Both the position numbers and the translations under genes were made by a program. The notes under the pieces are model-generated. The model was given only the letters and a program-made list of their open reading frames with translations. It made no database searches and was not told the DNA's origin. This document shows, one piece after another, positions 57,541 through 64,000 of a stretch of DNA of 64,000 nt; positions within the stretch are counted from its first letter, which is position 1; each line of letters opens with the position of its first letter. This DNA comes from Symsagittifera roscoffensis (taxonomy: Eukaryota > Xenacoelomorpha > Acoela > Convolutidae), in contig NC_087069.1 of NCBI RefSeq assembly GCF_963678635.1, positions 26,092,303 through 26,156,302 of the forward strand. The letters are read 5' to 3'.

Positions 57541-60334
57541 GTAGTTTTCTTGTGCTTAAAACTGCTTGAACGTTAATTTAACTTGGTAACCTAATTTCGA
57601 AAAATTTGCTTTAAATTCTTCGATCTTAAACTATTAGCATTGGTCCACTGAAAAATTAGTTTTTTTTTAAATAACCAGAAGGTTGAAAGTATCATAGTAA
57701 CCAAGGCTACAGTCAGACGTCCCTTCATCCAGTCAAAAACCCCGGAATTTTTTAGATATGGAAGAGTAAAGTATGATGCGGATAAAACTAAAGAAAGAAA
57801 AACATGATTGCGCCTATGTAACATACGCTCAGAAATTACACAGTGACGGAGCGTAAACTTAGTTCTGCCCGTTTTTAATTGTCTTGAACTTGCCAGTTGA
57901 TTCTCTGATCTGTTTGAGGGCTAACTATCCTGTTACTATTTTAATTCAGATTTCGTTTACATGCAAAAACAACCTCATAGCTGGGTCTCGGATCCCCAGA
58001 CAACATAACATGGTTATTAGTGAAATCAAGGTTTGAAATCACATATTAGGAGACGGATTGACTCTTTTCCCGCCCATAACTGCTCATTCTCTGAAATGCT
58101 AAGTCAATATCGAAATATATTAAAAGAGTTCAGGGCATTACAGCCACTAAAAATTAGCCAAACTTGTTAGAAGTGTCTCTGGGCACCGGAACTCCGATTA
58201 CAAAGTCTCCTAGAGATGGAGTCGTTATCTCTTAGTTTCTGTTGCACGATAAGAATCGGAGCTGTGCCGAATGTCCCACTCTCCTGCCGTTCTTGCTGTT
58301 TTCTACATGTGAGCACGTTATCGTGTCTGCGTGTCACGATAAGAAGCTTCGTCTTTCTTCTGTTTTTTCCCTCTCTTTTCGACCAATTTCAGTCCCGCAA
58401 TCGGTTGCTATCTTTTTGACACTTTGTAAATGTCAAAATGGCCGCTTCTTGTATTTTTCAGAACTGTTCCAGTCCAAATCGAGAATTTGAAAATTTTAAA
58501 TTGTGGAATATTCTGAGAGTCTTTAAATCCAAAACTCGTTATTAAGGTTCGGATTTTTCCTCAAAAGTATCCTTGCGAATTTGAACCATTTTGTGAGTCA
58601 CATTTAAGTCACTACTCTCTTGAACCGTATCGGGAAGAAAACTTTTCAAGCGATGGCTTGGAAGTTATCCCATGCAAAATTAAACTTTTTTTTAAATAGT
58701 AGACAAATTGAAAACAGTTAAACTTGTTTCTTCTTTAAAACCTTTTTCTTTCTTGGATCAACCATAAATCCCCCTCCCCCTTAACTGACCAGCCATACGA
58801 TGTCCTCGGAAGTCACGTGCTAATTTAGGAAACTAATTCTGTGTAATGTATGCTTTTCGAATCAACTCAAAAACAGAATTGGTTTTCACAATTTTTTGAA
58901 GGATGGCATTTGAATGATGTTAATTACCTAGATTATTGAATTCTCAATCAATTTTTCTCAAAAAAACTGTTATTTTTTTTTATAAATCTAGGCTATACTC
59001 AAAGTTATTTCCTGAAAAATCAACAATTTCTGCCCCCTAAATCAGTTTGGGCAATATTGTACGGTTGATCCAAGAAAATACTTTTTATGGAATGCTTTTC
59101 GTAGGATTTTGAACAAATTTTTAGAAATGATTTTTATGACAAAATTAGCAAAAAATCATTCGATTCTTTACTAAAAGATTTTTAAGGTTTAGCATGAAAA
59201 TTAATTGCTAACTAAACCGTAATTGTGGGAGACTGAGCAATAAGCAGAATGGCCTAAGAGCAGAAAAGCTCCAAATGTAGAAAAACTGAAAAGTCATAGT
59301 TAATCAGGAGAAAAACAACTAATGGACCTCTCAATATTCGCAAAGAAACGAATAGATTATGCACAAATTGGGTAACTTGATCTTAATTTTTCCAAAAGTT
59401 TATTAAATTTCATTTTTATATTTGCTTTATCAATTAGAATGTGTATATCAATATTTGTTTTTCTGCTTACTGGTTGTCGTCCATGCAAGAAAAATGACTG
59501 CCGTACATTTTCAAAAATGGAATCTATGGAAAAAAGGCTTATCATGCAGTTTTCATTGAAGAAGGTTTTATGATAAGCAATTTTTCTATCGAATTTTTTG
59601 TCAAAATTTATCTTAAATTGGCTTACAACTTAGAAAAAACAAATTGGTGGCAATTTTGTTATATGAAAGCAATTTTGGCATCAAACATTTTTTTTTTGAA
59701 AAATTGCTTAACGCACACTTTAATAAATGAAAAATTATGATATTCAGGTCATACGATAGAAAAAGTATCAAAAAATACAAACATGAGGCAAAGATTTTTC
59801 TGTTCTTTTCTTAATTGAAAATTTGGTTCTGTGCACATTTGATCATTTAATAAAAAAACTATACAAAAATTGAAATGTTGTGTCCATAACGTGTTCCAGG
59901 TTGAGTTTTTCACCAAAAACAGAAACAGAAACCACTAGCAAGTTTTTATTTTGAGAACACAATTTTTGATTTTGGTTTTCATACGCAGGAAGTAACTTAT
60001 TTTTGAAACAAAACTGGATTCTTTTCTCAATCACCTAAAATTTTGAAGTGAATTTTTCTGTTTTTACAAAAATAAATTTTTTGGTAAATTTTTGCGTGGA
60101 AATCTTAACATTAACTTACATGATCAATATCGTCAAATGCAGTTAATCAGCGGTGTAACTGTAGCTTACACTATGCGTTTCTTATGATAGAAAACCCATT
60201 GTTTATGTGATTTTCTATAAAACACAAAAATTCAAAACCTAAATTTTAACAGTAATTTTCATCACACAAGTTTTCAACAGACAGTTTAACAGATTGGAAG
60301 AAATGCTTTTATCATACAATTTCGATACAAATCA

Positions 60335-60532
60335 TTACGAGGCCAAACTGTGCACTGGATAGGAGCACAGTTTTGTGTCTGTATGTTCCTGGATTCCAGA
60401 GACAAGTCTTTAAACATGTGAAAATTATGTCGGAACCATCAAAGGAAATTAGAGAACAAAAGAAGAACAAAGGGAGCGTCCATGATGCGGAATCCGCTTA
60501 CAATGCAAAAAATGCACAGTTTGGCCTCGTAA
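60335..60532. mobile_element. TA-type MITE, copy 3, inverted
   Basis: A 198-bp copy nearly collinear with 1202-1399 when read on the minus strand, with the same inverted ends and TA flanks. It lies 59 kb away. Confidence 0.8.
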
Positions 60533-61494
60533 TGATCTTGTGATAAAAAATATGGCAAAATAAATAATGTTTAATTCCAGAGTGTGGAAAAAATTATGGA
60601 AAAAAAGATTACGTTGCTCGTTTCATACAGTTTTTTCATGCCATGGAATTGCATAAAACTGTATGACAAGCATTTTTTATATATTATGAAATTGTATGAT
60701 CGGCATTTTTTGTCAAACCGGGGTCTTAGACCCTTTCTGATCTGAGCCATTCTGCTCATTGACTGGTACACCAAAATTGTAGGGTCTTGTCCACAAGTCG
60801 GCCCAAAATCAAAATGTACAATACTTGAACTGAAATTTATGCGATCGTATTTGATTGGCTTGTTTTATCAAACCAAATTCAAGCAGCACGGTCAGGTATT
60901 TCAAACAAAATTTCCAGACGATTATTAGACAAAACTACCTAAAACGCCAAATTTGGTCAAATAATCAAATTATTTTCAGGTGACTTGAGAAACTTCGCCC
61001 AGACAGGAAAATTCGGAAAAAAGGCTGCAACAGAACAAAAGTTTTATCTTTTCGGCCTTTCCATCTAGCATGTTTTATTAACCCGAAATTTTAATTGAAA
61101 TTTGCTGAACCATGAGCCAGTCAGTTTCAAACCACTTTAATTTCACTTCAAGATGTAAAAATACTGATTTTGTGCCGTTCAGTGCATAAGATCATAATTG
61201 CAAATCTTCATTGGCTTTGAAGTTTGCAGAATCATAGAAAGATGAAGATGCAATTAAATTTGAAACTTATCGTTCGTTTATCATTTACCAAGTCAGTTCT
61301 GGCTAAATGATGGAATTCTCAACAACAAAAAAACATTGTTCAATATTTAGAATCTGACAAATTTCATGCTGTGATTCCAAATCTGTGCACACATCGTGTT
61401 GCCATTAATTTTTAATAAAGTTTTTCGCCATTCATTTTTGTTCACGTTTGTATACCAGTAGAAAAAAACTATTTCACGATAGTGGATTAATGCA

Positions 61495-62390
61495 ATGAAA
61501 GCAAGAAAAAAATCAAATGCTGTTACAATCCTCAAATCGAATGCCATTTTGATTGCTTTGATTTTGAATTTATTAATTTTTGCAGTTTCACAGTTTTTAA
61601 TTCGAAGTCCAGCAGCTGGAAATGATTCAACGGCATTTTTTAATGAGGACTCAATTCCAGCTTCTAAGCCGTAAGTTTTTACTTCTCATTTCCATAAATT
61701 TCGAGTGAGGGTGATCGTTTCTAGCTCGCAAGAAAGTTGATATAAGAAATTCTAAAAGATTTTTAAAACATAATTAGCAGGCGAATGGGAAAAAAATGAT
61801 AACACGCGGGACAAAACTGAAACCAACTTTTAAAATGCTATATTTGGAGTTTTCATTTTGTTTAGGGAGAAAACAGTTTGTGCCAGTGACTTCATCCGCC
61901 CCTACGTGAACATACTCCAAAACAGATCAACAGGGAAGTCCTCTCTATAGTTGACGGTCATCTATTTCTTTAAAAGTATGCGGTGATAAAAGTATCGCTT
62001 CTTTAAAAAATACTACACTGAAATAAATTTAGTCCTAAGCATAATGCATTTTACTTTTTTTAATTTTAAACACTCAATAAACTCTTATTCAGTTTCATCA
62101 ACTCAGATTTGAATTTTTGCTTGGTTAGTTTTTTGATCTGCAAAAGGTTTTTTGTTCCTTTATTTGGTTGGATTAATACAGAGATGACTTCTGAAAGGGT
62201 ACGATGGACCGTGCACGTGGCCTCGGAGTCAGAACAAGAATGTGTTCTTGATTGAGACTGTGAAGAACTTTGCCATCCCAAAGATACTCTGTACACTAGA
62301 GAGTGCAGCCAGACACACCAAGGCAGGCTTATTGTCATCATAACTGGTTTCATATACAGTGAAATAGTGCCATGTTGGCAATATCGGTGA
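61495..62390 (+). pseudogene. A4GALT-like glycosyltransferase, N-terminal exons (gene or pseudogene)
   Basis: Exon 1 is 61495-61670: a basic start, MKARKKSNA, then a signal-anchor ILIALILNLLIFAVSQFLI, as in type II Golgi enzymes, and a perfect GTAAGT donor. The acceptor TTTTGTTTAG gives exon 2 from 61866 in the matching phase (EKTVCASDFIRPYVNIL), which hits TAG at 61948. From about 62198 a third block reads NKNVFLIETVKNFAIP and CTLESAARHTKA. These are hallmarks of alpha-1,4-galactosyl/GlcNAc-transferases (NIFFIET, C-VESAA). The following LIVIITGF is in another frame. No downstream DxD catalytic exon is seen before the window ends. The alternative is an 86-residue membrane protein ending at 61950, with AATAAA at about 62022. 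Confidence 0.45.
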
Positions 62391-63383
62391 CCTTGAGCAT
62401 TTCAAACGGTCGAAAATTATAGCATTTAGGTTAATTCGTTCTTTTTTTTGCACACGGTTTTTTTGCACACGGTAAAGATCAGTGAAAAAATAAAATCCGA
62501 CATCGAAATGAGCAGTTTTAGGTTAATTGACATTTATAAAACGAGCTGCGCCAATGTTCAGAAAACTATACTTTTGTAACGGCGAATGAAAACGCTGGCG
62601 ACAGTTTGTCAGAAGCGACAGTTTGTCAGAAGTATAAAACCTTAGAAAAATTCGAAAAACCATTTCCTCTGATAAACACCTGTATGAAGATTGAAACTGT
62701 CTGAATGTTGTTTCCAATCATTGTGGAAAACAAAACTTTTAAAAGAGAATTTTTTGACTGAGGATAGAAAATTTCAGAAATACTAACATGAATTTTTTGT
62801 GTAAAATCTTACAACCTTTAACTTTACTATCGATCGCAGATGAAATGTAAAGCTCTGAAGCTGAACGAATCTATACTTTTTCTAAAAAAAAAGCTGCCAT
62901 CAAAAATAACTTTTTTGGACAAAAAATGATCTAGGGGAACAAATTAACGCCCGAGCATAAGTACTCCTCATTTTTCTCATTTTTCTCAAAGAAATTTTCT
63001 ATGAAACGCATGGTTTAAAATGTCTCAAAAGCGATTGGCGAAACCTTCCATGAGTTTTGAGTTTAAAAAAAAAATCAATTACTTTGGGTACAAAAAACTT
63101 ATTCGATATCCAAAAAAAACTTTCATAGAATCTTGGAAAGAATCGGAGTACTTTAAAATCCCTATAAATGCCTTTCTTAGACCCCATCATCAACTTGGAA
63201 TTGCCTACCAGAAATCATAATGACAAAGAAGTTAAAAACACAAATCATAGAGTAAAAGTTACTGTCCGTGAAATTTTACCGTTTCAATAGTCAATCAAAA
63301 AATTTTCTCTCCTTGTTTGGCGTCGATTAGCAGAAAATGAAATTGTATAGTTTTCAAAATCGTATAAAAACTGATCAAATTTG

Positions 63384-63486
63384 ATGACAACTCTGCCTGT
63401 TATTTCTGCCAAGGATTTCTGTGTGACGCTGATGATAGTTGACCATGATCCACCACATGAACAACTGCCCATTTTGCGCCAATTAG
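63384..63486 (+). CDS. Possible small exon, 34 codons, GTGAGA donor
   Basis: An ATG-started frame, MTTLPVISAKDFCVTLMIVD and onward, ends exactly at TTAG|GTGAGA. GC and codon use look more coding than the flanks. No family recognised, and no matching acceptor exon is seen before the window end. Confidence 0.2.
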
Positions 63487-63929
63487 GTGAGACCAAAAAA
63501 TCTAATTTTTTTTTTCATTTCTTAATTTAAACTTATCTTATTAGACGCACAGTGTTTTGTATGTGTCTGTCTGCCTGCAAAATCCAGAGATAACAAGCCT
63601 TCATTTATGTTAAATACAAAACAGTAGAATCGTCTTATCAAACTTTTGTGGATTCTCTTGAATTTGTAACATAAATTTTGTCTGATTTGCTGTTAGCGCA
63701 AGTTGGTTGTTGCGTAGCTTTGAAGCAAATTTTCTCAGCTCCGGCGCAAAAAAAAAGTAAAGAGATATTTCTCAGGAATATTTTCCTAAGACAGAAACAT
63801 CGCGGAGCCTCGCACCACATGCGATACCACATAAACATAGAGAGAAAATTGAAGTGACAAAAAAACGATGACAGCTGCCAAGTCCAAACTATCGAAAAAC
63901 GTCAAAAAATAGATCTACCAAAAATTTAT

Positions 63930-64000
63930 TATCTTTGTCTCGACCTGTGGGACGGTTTGTCGAACTGTGGGACATTTTGTCGACCTAGAGACGGTTTCTC
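63930..64000. repeat. Tandem repeat running off the window end
   Basis: Three 21-23 base units of the type TGTCGACCTGTGGGACGGTT. The array is cut by the window edge, so its length is unknown. Confidence 0.7.

Larger units (their letters stand above)
55791..61494. other. Intergenic region with transposon debris
   Basis: Apart from one GIY-YIG fragment and one MITE, I see no supported gene. Two loosely matching blocks (56540-56700 and 57940-58080, sharing TTTCG.TTACATGC and GGTTAT) suggest another decayed repeat. Confidence 0.5.

Overview
This is an AT-rich metazoan genomic window. The evidence for an animal genome is a multi-exon gene with GT-AG introns for a class A G-protein-coupled receptor, an orthologue of the centriole/flagellum protein CCDC146, and a heavy load of animal-type transposons. 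No bacterial-style operons or CRISPR are present. I cannot name the species; an aquatic invertebrate is likely from the mix of Penelope-like, FLYWCH-MULE and RLE-type retroelements. Positions 17254-17453 are an assembly gap of Ns.

Region by region. 1-4.6 kb: intergenic, with a Helentron-like non-autonomous repeat split by a TA-type MITE, a second MITE, and a 20-bp minisatellite. 4.7-9.6 kb, minus strand: a four-exon, 331-residue peptide-receptor-like GPCR, joined here from exons with matching splice phases. 9.6-25 kb: repeat-rich, no convincing gene; further copies of the Helentron-like repeat and two local duplications. 25.2-32.4 kb, minus strand: CCDC146, complete at 960 residues in four exons. 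The first coding exon is 2,247 bp, and two of the introns carry oppositely oriented hAT MITEs with perfect 8-bp target duplications.

32.7-39.4 kb is the most striking stretch, a stack of nested transposons. An old Penelope-like GIY-YIG fragment was hit by a 221-bp MITE (9-bp duplication). It was also hit by a 6.2-kb MULE-like DNA transposon (8-bp duplication, terminal inverted repeats). That transposon holds pieces of a FLYWCH-MULE transposase, an insert carrying a second Penelope-like RT plus an unknown alpha/beta ORF, and a GC-rich, intact 758-codon reverse transcriptase with a C-terminal restriction-like endonuclease. The GIY-YIG reading resumes on the far side of the 6.2-kb unit, so the order of events can be read from the sequence.

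40-58 kb is a graveyard of degenerate RLE-class LINE copies. It includes a recent tandem duplication, a third RT family with a damaged active site, and further Penelope GIY-YIG fragments. 58-64 kb is mostly unannotated. It holds an inverted copy of the TA MITE and, at 61.5-62.4 kb, plus-strand exons that look like the start of an A4GALT-like glycosyltransferase gene or pseudogene.

Only the GPCR and CCDC146 are confident host genes. They are unrelated in function and neighbours only by position.
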